Notes: generated by a model not told the origin, from the letters alone. Counted from the first letter of the stretch, positions 1 through 6,484 are shown. The stretch: DNA of 6,484 nt from Candidatus Stahliibacteriota bacterium (GCA_030613445.1 JAUWLY010000170.1:1-6484); one strand, 5' to 3'. Numbers and translations: made by a program.

Positions 1-1929
1 GCTATCAGGTGCAATCGTTCCAAATGAAGAGATTGAGTCAATAATAATAAAGAATGAATCATTACAGAAGATTTGTCCAATGACATTTTCTGCCTTGTAT
101 GATCCGATGTTTTCGAATTCGATGATTAACTGATTAGTGTCTCCAGCCGGTGTAGATTTTAAATACCCGGGGAAATAATAGTCAGTAAACAGAATAATTG
201 GCGCATGGACTGTAAAATCAAAATCAGATGTCCAGGTAGAGTTATTAGCATCGTTTATTATGAGCTGTAATTCAATCTGGTGCAGGTCAGGACAATCAGG
301 TATGATTACGACATTAAAGCCATTATTTGAGGAGAATGCCGAATCGAGTGAAGCAATATCCCCGAAGTATTTTATCGTGTCATTCAAGGTAAAGAATGGG
401 TCAGTATGTGTTTTGTGAATAGTAGCGGATACATTATAAGCAATTGAGTCACCCCAGTTCTTGAGCCAGACCGGGATTTCAATATCCTCACCAGGATTGG
501 CAATGGAATCGTTATTTCCACCAATTGAATCTGATATTTCAAAGGAGTTGAGAGATACATAAGGCCCGCCCAAAAAGTTTACCCTCATTAACCCGTGGTA
601 TGATTTTAAATTTCTACCTGTAACAGTAATCAATACGGAATCTCCAGGAATATGGAGCGAATCTATGAATGTTAAGGAACCAGAGGCATTGGTTCGATTA
701 TAATGGTAAAACATTGTATCTTGTTTTGCCATAACACAAACAAGTGCATTTTCTACAGGTGCTGAATTGTGTTGTACATTGACATAAACCGTACACAATC
801 CTATGTTGAGCATAGAATTATGTGTAACGTCAAGATGCCTTGGTGCTGAAGTCCAGACCGTCATTTCTGGGTCGCCCAGGCAGGTCCAGGAATTATATTC
901 GAGTGAATCGTTAAATACATTATAATAATTTAATCTGCCAGATTCTGCTGCCTTGCCAAGGGTACTTGAACTATCGCAGAATATACTCTTCAGAGTACCT
1001 TTAGCTAGCGCACTGCGAAATTCTGCGGCTTCAAATAAGGCAGTGGTTGTGCCCAAAAAGCCAACAGTTCCTTTCGGCTGTTCAGGCGTGCCTGCGTTTT
1101 GCCATTGATAACCAATGCCTTCGATTGTTCCGCATGTTGCAGAAAGTACTATAGGGAGTTTATAACCATTATTCATCTGGTCTGGATGTATGTTTTCAAA
1201 TGGCCAGCACCAATCGACAAAACCAAGACCACGGTACATAATATATGAACGGCCATTATTAATTGCATTTATCACATCTGAACTGTCGTGGCCCAAACTG
1301 TACGCGAGCGAATCAATGTGTACAAAACCTGCATTCATCATTAGTGTATGCATATAGCGTGCATCAGCCCAGTATACTGAGTCTGATGGTGGTTGTCCTT
1401 GTTCTTCCTCATTGACAATCGTCACTCCTTTTCTAAACCATAATGAATCTTCAAGATAAGGATTTTTTTCATAGCCGAGTACTTTGGCAACAATAGTTTT
1501 TACTTCTGTGGTGTCATAGACCCAGAACCGCCCTGGAATTATTTCGTTTCGGAAATCACCTGCAACATTAGTATAATAATTATCAGTATGACAAATCATA
1601 GTTCCACTAATTCTTGGAAATGGAATTTGATACTTGTTGCCAACGAGTAACAGATATTCGGGTGTTATTTCCCAGGTATTATATGCATTTACAATGTAAT
1701 TTCTTATTTGAGTTGAATCGCTGCCGATTTCTGATAGTTTAACAATCTTCGCCTTTAATCCTTTTCTTGTTTTCCATTTTGCAAGTGGTATTAAAGCATC
1801 ATAGTAATTATCATGTGTGATGATTAAATAACGCGCACCTGTTTCCTGAGCGAGTAATTGGGTTGATAAGATAATAAATAATGAGAAAATTAAATTCTTT
1901 CGATTAGCAAGATCTAATAGGTTTAACAT
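1..1929 (-). CDS. Secreted gingipain-like (C25 family) protein, 3'-partial
   Basis: My translation gives 643 codons from an ATG at 1929 with no stop before the left edge, so the C-terminus is missing. An in-frame TAA at 1969-1971 bounds the frame upstream. Residues 1-28 look like a signal peptide: a basic NRK stretch, hydrophobic NLIFSLFIILS, and probable cleavage near QLLA. The C25-type domain follows at once (about 32-360), starting ARYLIITHDNYYDALIPLAKW and ending TCLGDPEMTVW, so there is no prodomain. Cys266 in VLSATCG matches the gingipain nucleophile, but the expected catalytic His is Leu235 (MYRGLG). Then come an Ig-like module (about 365-450), a CARDB-like module (about 455-575, with NNDSIANPGE) and the start of a second one (about 583 on). 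The protein is a full-length paralogue of the C25-like protein at 3256-6484, colinear through these domains. From that parallel it probably ends in a sorting domain outside the window. Protease activity is doubtful; an adhesin or structural pseudoenzyme role is equally possible. Confidence 0.88.
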   Translation of the reverse strand, partial: MLNLLDLANRKNLIFSLFIILSTQLLAQETGARYLIITHDNYYDALIPLAKWKTRKGLKAKIVKLSEIGSDSTQIRNYIVNAYNTWEITPEYLLLVGNKYQIPFPRISGTMICHTDNYYTNVAGDFRNEIIPGRFWVYDTTEVKTIVAKVLGYEKNPYLEDSLWFRKGVTIVNEEEQGQPPSDSVYWADARYMHTLMMNAGFVHIDSLAYSLGHDSSDVINAINNGRSYIMYRGLGFVDWCWPFENIHPDQMNNGYKLPIVLSATCGTIEGIGYQWQNAGTPEQPKGTVGFLGTTTALFEAAEFRSALAKGTLKSIFCDSSSTLGKAAESGRLNYYNVFNDSLEYNSWTCLGDPEMTVWTSAPRHLDVTHNSMLNIGLCTVYVNVQHNSAPVENALVCVMAKQDTMFYHYNRTNASGSLTFIDSLHIPGDSVLITVTGRNLKSYHGLMRVNFLGGPYVSLNSFEISDSIGGNNDSIANPGEDIEIPVWLKNWGDSIAYNVSATIHKTHTDPFFTLNDTIKYFGDIASLDSAFSSNNGFNVVIIPDCPDLHQIELQLIINDANNSTWTSDFDFTVHAPIILFTDYYFPGYLKSTPAGDTNQLIIEFENIGSYKAENVIGQIFCNDSFFIIIDSISSFGTIAPDS

Positions 1930-1934
1930 ACAAA

Positions 1935-1939
1935 CACCT
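1935..1939 (-). promoter_or_regulatory. Weak ribosome binding site for the C25-like gene at 1-1929
   Basis: The minus strand reads AGGTG, then TTTGT, then ATG at 1929. This matches the 3' half of a Shine-Dalgarno sequence with a 5-base spacer. It supports the ATG at 1929, the only ATG between the upstream in-frame stop and the signal-peptide hydrophobic core. The match is short. Confidence 0.5.
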
Positions 1940-1963
1940 ATGTTACTTATGCAATTAGTCCTA

Positions 1964-3244
1964 TTATTTTACCAAAACCACCTTTTCTATTTTCACCTGT
2001 ACTGGAGTTTCTAATTTTATAAAGTAGACACCCCGGGCGACTCTGTGACCAAAATCGTCAGTGCCATCCCAGGATAAAAGCGTAGGGCGTTGGGTGTCGA
2101 GCGTAAGGCGAGAAAAATCTTTTACCAACCTACCGCTTACATCATATATTTTTAACTCTATGCCCTTTGCACTTTGCCCTGTGCTAAAGCTGATGTTTAT
2201 CATCTGTCTAAATGGATTCGGGTAGACGCTCAAATTTGTAGTTTCTACTTTGCTATTTTGATGTTCTTCTATGCCAGGGGATTCATACCAATTCTGTCCG
2301 CCATCTGTTGTTAATAATACAATGTCATACCCACAAGCAAAACCATGTAAGTTATCTGAGAAATCAACATCAAACAACGTGTTGGTTGCTGGGTTGGGTT
2401 GAAATGTCCACGTGTTACCTCCGTCAGTTGTATGAATGATAGTACCGAACCTGCCGACTGCCCATCCTTCATCGCCTACAAAATCGACGGCTCTGAGATA
2501 ATATGAATTAGCAGGAGCACTGATTGGATTCCAGCTTAACCCACCATCTGTTGTTTTGAGAATTATAACTGAAGTATCAGCTTCATCACCACCGACAATA
2601 ATGCCATCAAACACATTGAAAAAATAGACATCAAAAAAGTCCTCGTATGTTAGAGACTGGTATAGAGAATCCCAGGTCAATCCTCCATCAGTTGAGCGAA
2701 CGATAAAACCTTGTCCAGTGAGCATTGAGTCAGGGTATCCAGCAACCATCCATCCATCCCATTGATTCACAAATGAGATACCATAATATTCGTTTGCAGC
2801 CCAGTTAGTGAAGATCTGTTCCCAAAAACCACCGCCATCAGTTGTCATTGCAAGTGCTCCATCACCACCAGCAGCCCATCCATGATATTCATCTATGAAT
2901 TCGATTCTCGTTCCATATTTGGAAAAACCTCTAACCTGTTGATACCAGTCAAGACCACCATTATCAGTATGAAGAATCTCCGCTGCCCATTGACTATGAA
3001 AGCCGGTTGTCCAGGCGAGAAATTGATTAACGCAGGTAACGTCAAAAAGTTTACGTGTAGTATCAGCAGAAGGAGGACTCTGCTGTTCCCAGGTTGTACC
3101 CCCATCGGTTGTGTGTAGTATTGTAGCTGATGTATCAATGCATACAATCCAGCCGTGTAGATTGTCAGGTGCAAGTGCACAACCATGGTAGTCCAAAGCA
3201 AATGCACTGGATATTAGTATTAAAAAAATTAGTATATATTTCAC
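1964..3244 (-). CDS. Secreted seven-bladed YCF48/BNR-like beta-propeller with C-terminal sorting domain
   Basis: Complete 426-residue protein with a GTG start at 3244 and tandem stops TAA-TAG at 1966-1961. Residues 1-16 (KYILIFLILISSAFA core) form a signal peptide with cleavage probably after AFA. Seven Asp-box motifs of the form T-x-D-G-G-x-x-W occur at about 45-52, 92-100, 134-141, 184-191, 231-238, 272-279 and 312-319, spaced 40-50 residues. Each is preceded by a motif like HGW..G. This is the pattern of YCF48/BNR-type propellers, and seven repeats fit a closed seven-bladed ring. Residues 338-426 (SVYPNPF...IYDVSGRLVKDF...WDGTDD...GVYFIKLE...KVVLVK) are a FlgD-like/type IX-secretion type A sorting domain. 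No enzyme site is visible; such propellers usually bind proteins or glycans, so binding or a structural role outside the cell is inferred. It lies between two C25-like genes, 11 and 34 bases away, probably in one operon. It has no photosynthetic context despite the YCF48 name. Confidence 0.93.
   Translation of the reverse strand: MKYILIFLILISSAFALDYHGCALAPDNLHGWIVCIDTSATILHTTDGGTTWEQQSPPSADTTRKLFDVTCVNQFLAWTTGFHSQWAAEILHTDNGGLDWYQQVRGFSKYGTRIEFIDEYHGWAAGGDGALAMTTDGGGFWEQIFTNWAANEYYGISFVNQWDGWMVAGYPDSMLTGQGFIVRSTDGGLTWDSLYQSLTYEDFFDVYFFNVFDGIIVGGDEADTSVIILKTTDGGLSWNPISAPANSYYLRAVDFVGDEGWAVGRFGTIIHTTDGGNTWTFQPNPATNTLFDVDFSDNLHGFACGYDIVLLTTDGGQNWYESPGIEEHQNSKVETTNLSVYPNPFRQMINISFSTGQSAKGIELKIYDVSGRLVKDFSRLTLDTQRPTLLSWDGTDDFGHRVARGVYFIKLETPVQVKIEKVVLVK
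2047..2227 (-). repeat. Near-identical duplicated sorting-domain segment, copy in the propeller gene
   Basis: This segment aligns without gaps to 3339-3519. The core 2071-2227 differs from 3363-3519 at 10 of 157 bases by my hand count; the flanking 24 bases (2047-2070) differ at 4. It encodes the middle of the C-terminal sorting domain, from about VYPNPF through GTDD. Flanking sequence on both sides, including the last 25 or so codons of the same domain, is much more diverged, so similarity drops sharply at both edges. Confidence 0.9.
2080..2114 (-). repeat. Degenerate 7-base tandem repeat within the sorting domain (propeller gene copy)
   Basis: On the plus strand five consecutive heptamers read gcgtagg, gcgttgg, gtgtcga, gcgtaag, gcgagaa. 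They encode the loop FSRLTLDTQRPT. The period of seven does not match the codon period. A second, shorter run of three heptamers (ctatgcc, ctttgca, ctttgcc) lies at 2158-2178 and encodes the STGQSAKG loop. The units are degenerate, so chance cannot be excluded. Confidence 0.45.
2279..3190 (-). repeat. Seven tandem propeller-blade repeats within the 1964-3244 gene
   Basis: This segment encodes residues 19-322 of the propeller protein. Seven blade units each carry one T-x-D-G-G-x-x-W Asp-box. The motif is visible on the plus strand as recurring variants of CCRCCATCNGTTGT near 2298, 2418, 2541, 2682, 2832, 2955 and 3099. The second unit is the most divergent (HTDNGGLDW in place of TTDGG). Blades vary between the motifs, so this is old protein-level repetition rather than a fresh DNA tandem repeat. 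Confidence 0.85.
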
Positions 3245-3248
3245 AATA

Positions 3249-3254
3249 CCTCCT
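3249..3254 (-). promoter_or_regulatory. Strong ribosome binding site deciding the GTG start of the propeller gene
   Basis: The minus strand reads AGGAGG followed by TATT and then GTG at 3244. The site begins just past the TAA stop (3258-3256) of the upstream C25-like gene, so the whole intergenic gap is essentially the Shine-Dalgarno. The spacer is short (4 bases). No ATG occurs in frame before the signal-peptide core, so GTG is the best start. The geometry suggests translational coupling. Confidence 0.85.
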
Positions 3255-3255
3255 T

Positions 3256-6200
3256 TTATTTTAGTAAAATAATTTTTTTGATTTTCTCGGAATCAGTACC
3301 TTCTGCTTTCAGGAAATATACACCCTGAGGAACTTGGCGACCAAGATCATCAGTACCATACCAGGATAAAAGCGTAGGGCGTTGGGCGTCGAGCGCAAGG
3401 CGAGAAAAATCTTTTACCAGCCTTCCGCTTACATCATAGATTTTCAACGCTATGCCCTTTGCACTTTGCCCTGTGCTAAATCTGATGTTTATCATCTGTC
3501 TGAAGGGATTCGGGTAGACTTCTAATATCGAATTACTTGTAGAGGTTTGGTTATATTCTTCAATGCCTGGAAATGTATCAGGAGGGTCAGTAGTGAACTT
3601 TATTGCCCTGTTATTTGCCAATGGCGCTGCTGCGTCAGGATAGATATTGGCATACGTATATTCTAAGCCGATTGTATGTTCTCTATTTTCTATGCCTACT
3701 GTAGCATAATTATGCCACACGTCGTCATTAGTGATATCTTTATATTGAAAGATTATTTCGCCGTCACCAGTTTCAGTTGGATAGTACTGCGGGTCAAACA
3801 GAATGACTTCAAATGTCTGGAGCTCTGCCGGTGTTGGGCTCGTCGGGTCATGGATATGCTGGACCCGTGAATATTCAATAATAAATCTGTGGTTAGATGC
3901 ATCATGCCAGTAGCTGACATTGCCGCTTGAATCCGTAGCTGTGGGATCAAGGTCATCCCAGAATGGTGCAATGAGCAGGGGCGGACCACCGGCACTTGGA
4001 ATATGCCAGTTATACATATCAGCAATCCAGGTAGAATCCATTGCAATATATCCATTTGAGCATATAGAAACTCTATCATACCATTCACCATAAAATTTGA
4101 AATCGAAAGGCATATCTATCGTTTTTGTTTCGTCGTTTTCGAGGACAAGGCTGTCACCAGAACCGCCCAGTGCTGGGTCAATTTCAATCCAGTTATAAGT
4201 AGGTTTTTCTGAATAACCTGCATCAGTATCATCATATGCAAAATATCCATAAAGATCACGGCCAAGTGGTTTAGTCTGGTCAACAACGCCAATAACTAAT
4301 GCAAATTCTACTGTATCTTTGAAATTATCATCTCCTGACAGCATTACAATAAATCCAATTGCGTGCCCGGGTGAAATTGATGAAGAGGCGCTTACTGTGA
4401 AATGATTGCTGCTGTTTGCTGCTGAATCACCAATCGGAATATTCCCAAAAGACCCGATGGAATCACCTACGCTTGCACCAGGATTTAATGACCTGAGGAT
4501 ACCGGATATGTTATTTCCAATGAGTCCTCCAGTATTTTCAATGGATACTATCATTTCACTCGTTTCTCCGGGGTCAAGAGCGCCATTACCATCAAGTATC
4601 TGGTTCCACTGATAAACAAATTCCGGTGCCTTTACATCAATCCATATGCTTGAATTCCAATTACCCTGATTTGTAGTTATATCAAGGTTGAATTTTATTA
4701 TGTGATTATTTTTTGCATTAGTTGATACATTAAAGTCATAGGCAGAGCCAGTTGCTGTTCCTCCTGGAGCGATATTACTGTAGTTTTGCATCGAATCGGT
4801 GATTGTGATGAGTGGATCAGTAGTTGTAAGTTTTGCCGAAACATTGGTGGCAGGTGTTGATGTACCATAGTTCTTCAGGGTAACTTGCATTTCTATTGCC
4901 TCGCCAGGATTAACCTCACCATTATTATTTCCAGTGGGATCACTAATTGAGTGGTCGTAGTAACCAACATAAACAGTAGAACTATTGACAAGACAATCTC
5001 CGCAATAAGGTTTGAAATTATGTTTTGTTACGGTAACAAAGAGTGTGTCTTGTGATGATGTAGAAAAATTGAATGTGGCTTGCCCGGATGCATTAGTAAA
5101 TTCTACCTCTTTCACTTCATTATCTTTATAAAGACTTACCATTGTATTTTCAACTGGTTGGGACGATGAATTTTGTACCTGAACCGAGAAGGAATTTGTG
5201 CCAACAGGTATAGAATCGGAATGGTTTACAATAAATGTATCAGGAATATCTGTCCAGACATCGAGTGAAGGATCTCCTAACAAATTGTAGGTATGAAAAT
5301 AGAATGAACTGCCAGATGCCCAGGATGTATCACCAGGAAAATTTACAAAAACTTCCATTTTGCCTCGATATAATGCAGGTCCTAAATTGGAAATATTTTC
5401 TTCTAAAAATCCCCAGTAAATACCATGGTCAAGGCAATTATTCCACCTGGAACTTGTTGTAGCAGCGGATGCACCGAAAAATGCTATCGCCCCTTTTGGT
5501 GTAGTTGGACTACCTGATCTTACCCAGGCTTCACCAAAACAGGTATTATAGCCAAAGTTTCCATTCCAGCATGTAATGCTTGTTACAACCGGCAATTTCC
5601 ACCCATTTGATAATCCTATGACATCTGTGTTGTGGAAATTGGGATATACCCAACCATCAGGGTCTGCAATGCCACCACGGTAATTTACAAAAGCAACGCC
5701 CTGGTTTACAGAATTTGTTATTTCGGTTGGTCCGGATATTGGTGGATAATAGACTGTGTCCACAATAGAAAAACCATAATCAAATAAGCGGTCCCTGACC
5801 CATCTTTTTGTTGCGATTGGAGTTGTCATTGTGTCTATAGGATAATTTGCTGCCACCATTAAAGAACGTTTAAACCAGGCTGGATCATCCATATACGGAT
5901 CTGTTTCGTAACCGATTATCTTTGCGATTAGCGTATTCAATTCATTGGTGTTGTTCGCCGATAGTCTTCCTATTAATAACTCGCACAGAAAATCATTACC
6001 CTCAAGCAATGTGTAGGGATAATCAGTGCGGCTTACAGGTATAGCTGATGAGTAAGGGGGCAATTGATTTACATCGCCGATTAGTAGAACATATTCAGGC
6101 GGTGGAGACCAGGTAGCATATGCATTGGTGATATAGTCCTTTATTTCAGTCGGATAACTGCCTGTTTGAGAGAGTGTTCTTACCTCCACGGTCCAGCCCT

Positions 6201-6484
6201 TTTTCTCTTTCCATTGAGCAAGGGGTTGGACTTCATCCTCGAATGAATCTGGGGTTATTATAAGATAACCCAATGGTTTTGAATCTTCATTTTCTTCGAA
6301 ATTCAGAATAAGATTTTTAAATACTTCTCTAAGTGAAGGCGACAAATGGAGTTCTTTGGTTGGAGGCGTATAATTTAATGTGATTTCGATACTTCCGTAA
6401 TATTCTTTAACATTATTGTTTAAATAAGAAGGATAAATAACAATCGGATAAACATCACAGTTTTTCATGTTTAATGGTTTACCA
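3256..6484 (-). CDS. Gingipain-like (C25 family) multidomain secreted protein, 5'-partial
   Basis: The frame is open to the right edge. The ATG at 6468 is probably internal: it has no Shine-Dalgarno and no signal peptide, and the sequence around it (VYPIVIYPSYLNNN...YYGSIEITLNY) resembles the end of a C25 prodomain. Numbering from that Met (1070 residues): prodomain tail 1-62; C25 domain about 66-405 (GYLIITPDSF... to LLGDPSLDVW); Ig-like about 410-495; CARDB-like about 500-612 and 613-728, each with a possibly calcium-binding N/D-rich NGxxxPGE motif; nidogen-like beta-sandwich about 735-960 (YGYFAYDDTDAGY, FKFYGEWYDRVSICSNGYI, APFWDDLDP); sorting domain 982-1070 (VYPNPF...IYDVSGR...KIILLK). 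Cys300 in TSITCWNGNFGYNTCFGEA fits the gingipain nucleophile motif, but the catalytic His position is Gly266 (NYRGGIADP), so peptidase activity is uncertain. It heads the visible operon, 11 bases before the propeller gene. Export to the cell surface or medium is inferred from the domain set. Confidence 0.92.
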   Translation of the reverse strand, partial: GKPLNMKNCDVYPIVIYPSYLNNNVKEYYGSIEITLNYTPPTKELHLSPSLREVFKNLILNFEENEDSKPLGYLIITPDSFEDEVQPLAQWKEKKGWTVEVRTLSQTGSYPTEIKDYITNAYATWSPPPEYVLLIGDVNQLPPYSSAIPVSRTDYPYTLLEGNDFLCELLIGRLSANNTNELNTLIAKIIGYETDPYMDDPAWFKRSLMVAANYPIDTMTTPIATKRWVRDRLFDYGFSIVDTVYYPPISGPTEITNSVNQGVAFVNYRGGIADPDGWVYPNFHNTDVIGLSNGWKLPVVTSITCWNGNFGYNTCFGEAWVRSGSPTTPKGAIAFFGASAATTSSRWNNCLDHGIYWGFLEENISNLGPALYRGKMEVFVNFPGDTSWASGSSFYFHTYNLLGDPSLDVWTDIPDTFIVNHSDSIPVGTNSFSVQVQNSSSQPVENTMVSLYKDNEVKEVEFTNASGQATFNFSTSSQDTLFVTVTKHNFKPYCGDCLVNSSTVYVGYYDHSISDPTGNNNGEVNPGEAIEMQVTLKNYGTSTPATNVSAKLTTTDPLITITDSMQNYSNIAPGGTATGSAYDFNVSTNAKNNHIIKFNLDITTNQGNWNSSIWIDVKAPEFVYQWNQILDGNGALDPGETSEMIVSIENTGGLIGNNISGILRSLNPGASVGDSIGSFGNIPIGDSAANSSNHFTVSASSSISPGHAIGFIVMLSGDDNFKDTVEFALVIGVVDQTKPLGRDLYGYFAYDDTDAGYSEKPTYNWIEIDPALGGSGDSLVLENDETKTIDMPFDFKFYGEWYDRVSICSNGYIAMDSTWIADMYNWHIPSAGGPPLLIAPFWDDLDPTATDSSGNVSYWHDASNHRFIIEYSRVQHIHDPTSPTPAELQTFEVILFDPQYYPTETGDGEIIFQYKDITNDDVWHNYATVGIENREHTIGLEYTYANIYPDAAAPLANNRAIKFTTDPPDTFPGIEEYNQTSTSNSILEVYPNPFRQMINIRFSTGQSAKGIALKIYDVSGRLVKDFSRLALDAQRPTLLSWYGTDDLGRQVPQGVYFLKAEGTDSEKIKKIILLK
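3339..3519 (-). repeat. Near-identical duplicated sorting-domain segment, copy in the C25-like gene
   Basis: This is the partner of 2047-2227, in direct orientation, with 14 differences over 181 bases by hand alignment. It encodes the middle of the sorting domain at the end of the C25-like protein. In the 157-base core about four differences change an amino acid (R/S, A/E, A/T, A/T, this copy first). Just outside the core the canonical WDG becomes WYG here. Confidence 0.9.
3372..3406 (-). repeat. Degenerate 7-base tandem repeat within the sorting domain (C25 gene copy)
   Basis: On the plus strand five consecutive heptamers read gcgtagg, gcgttgg, gcgtcga, gcgcaag, gcgagaa, all starting GCG. 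They encode the loop FSRLALDAQRPT and form a GC-rich island in AT-rich surroundings. Three further heptamers (ctatgcc, ctttgca, ctttgcc) at 3450-3470 encode STGQSAKG. The register is cleaner in this copy than in the other one. Confidence 0.5.

Noticed and set aside
1930..1963. Possible terminator or promoter in the gap between the propeller gene and the downstream C25-like gene
   Set aside because: The 34 bases hold no GC-rich hairpin with a T-run and no convincing -35/-10 pair; only a weak ribosome binding site is visible.
2298..3113. Regularly spaced short repeats resembling a CRISPR array
   Set aside because: The units near CCATCNGTTGT are the codons of the TTDGG motif in a continuous reading frame, spaced about 120-150 bases apart, and are too degenerate for CRISPR repeats.
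2882..3118. Plus-strand open frames here and at 3676-3870, 4406-4612 and 5235-5462
   Set aside because: All are short, antisense to clearly conserved coding sequence, and lack start signals or family resemblance.
2893..3207. A 104-codon open frame on the minus strand in another frame of the propeller gene
   Set aside because: It lies wholly inside the propeller gene, has no ribosome binding site of note and no recognisable protein features; it is a shadow of the repeat-rich coding sequence.
1964..3244. A photosystem II assembly role, from the YCF48-type repeats
   Set aside because: YCF48-like Asp-box propellers are common in non-photosynthetic bacteria. This protein carries a sorting tag and sits among C25-like genes, with no photosynthesis genes nearby.
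2047..3519. The duplicated direct repeats as ends of a composite mobile element
   Set aside because: No transposase or integrase lies between them. The segment between is half of a coding sequence pair in a coherent operon, and the repeats are in-frame coding for a known type of domain.
3753..4091. A 112-codon minus-strand open frame inside the C25-like gene
   Set aside because: It overlaps the nidogen-like module in a different frame, and its translation has no domain-like pattern.
6466..6468. ATG at 6468 as the start of the C25-like gene
   Set aside because: There is no Shine-Dalgarno upstream and no signal peptide follows. The frame stays open to the window edge, and the first residues look like the end of a C25 prodomain, so the gene is treated as 5'-partial.

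Overview
The window is AT-rich bacterial DNA, densely coding, with all genes on the minus strand. It holds three large secreted or surface-type proteins and no RNA genes, mobile-element genes or CRISPR array. Two features suggest an uncultured lineage of the FCB-like or candidate-phylum kind; my best guess is candidate division WOR-3 (Stahlbacteria) or a similar group such as Cloacimonadota. One is the C-terminal module of the form YPNPF...IYDVSGRLVKDF...GTDD.GR.V..GVYF. The other is the combination of gingipain-like C25 domains with CARDB-like modules. The taxonomy is inference from protein style, not a database result.

Layout in the direction of transcription (right to left). (1) 6484 to 3256: a gingipain-like (peptidase family C25) multidomain protein. 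Its true start lies beyond the right edge. It has a prodomain tail, a C25 catalytic-type domain, an Ig-like domain, two CARDB-like modules, a nidogen-like beta-sandwich module and a C-terminal FlgD-like/type IX-style sorting domain. (2) 3244 to 1964: after only 11 bases, with a strong Shine-Dalgarno and a GTG start, a complete 426-residue exported protein. It has seven YCF48/BNR-type Asp-box repeats (a predicted seven-bladed beta-propeller) and the same C-terminal sorting domain. (3) 1929 to 1: after 34 bases, a second C25-like protein, paralogous to the first. It runs off the left edge after 643 residues and has a signal peptide but no prodomain.

The tight spacing and shared orientation suggest one co-transcribed cassette of exported proteins. 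No promoter or terminator is visible, because both ends of the unit lie outside the window.

The points most worth a second look are these. Both C25-like proteins keep a cysteine at the catalytic position but have lost the partner histidine (Gly in one, Leu in the other). The sorting domains of genes 1 and 2 share a 157-base core differing at only 10 positions by hand alignment, although the rest of the two proteins is unrelated and the domain's two ends have diverged; this looks like recent domain copying or gene conversion. Two loops within that core are encoded by short degenerate 7-base tandem repeats.
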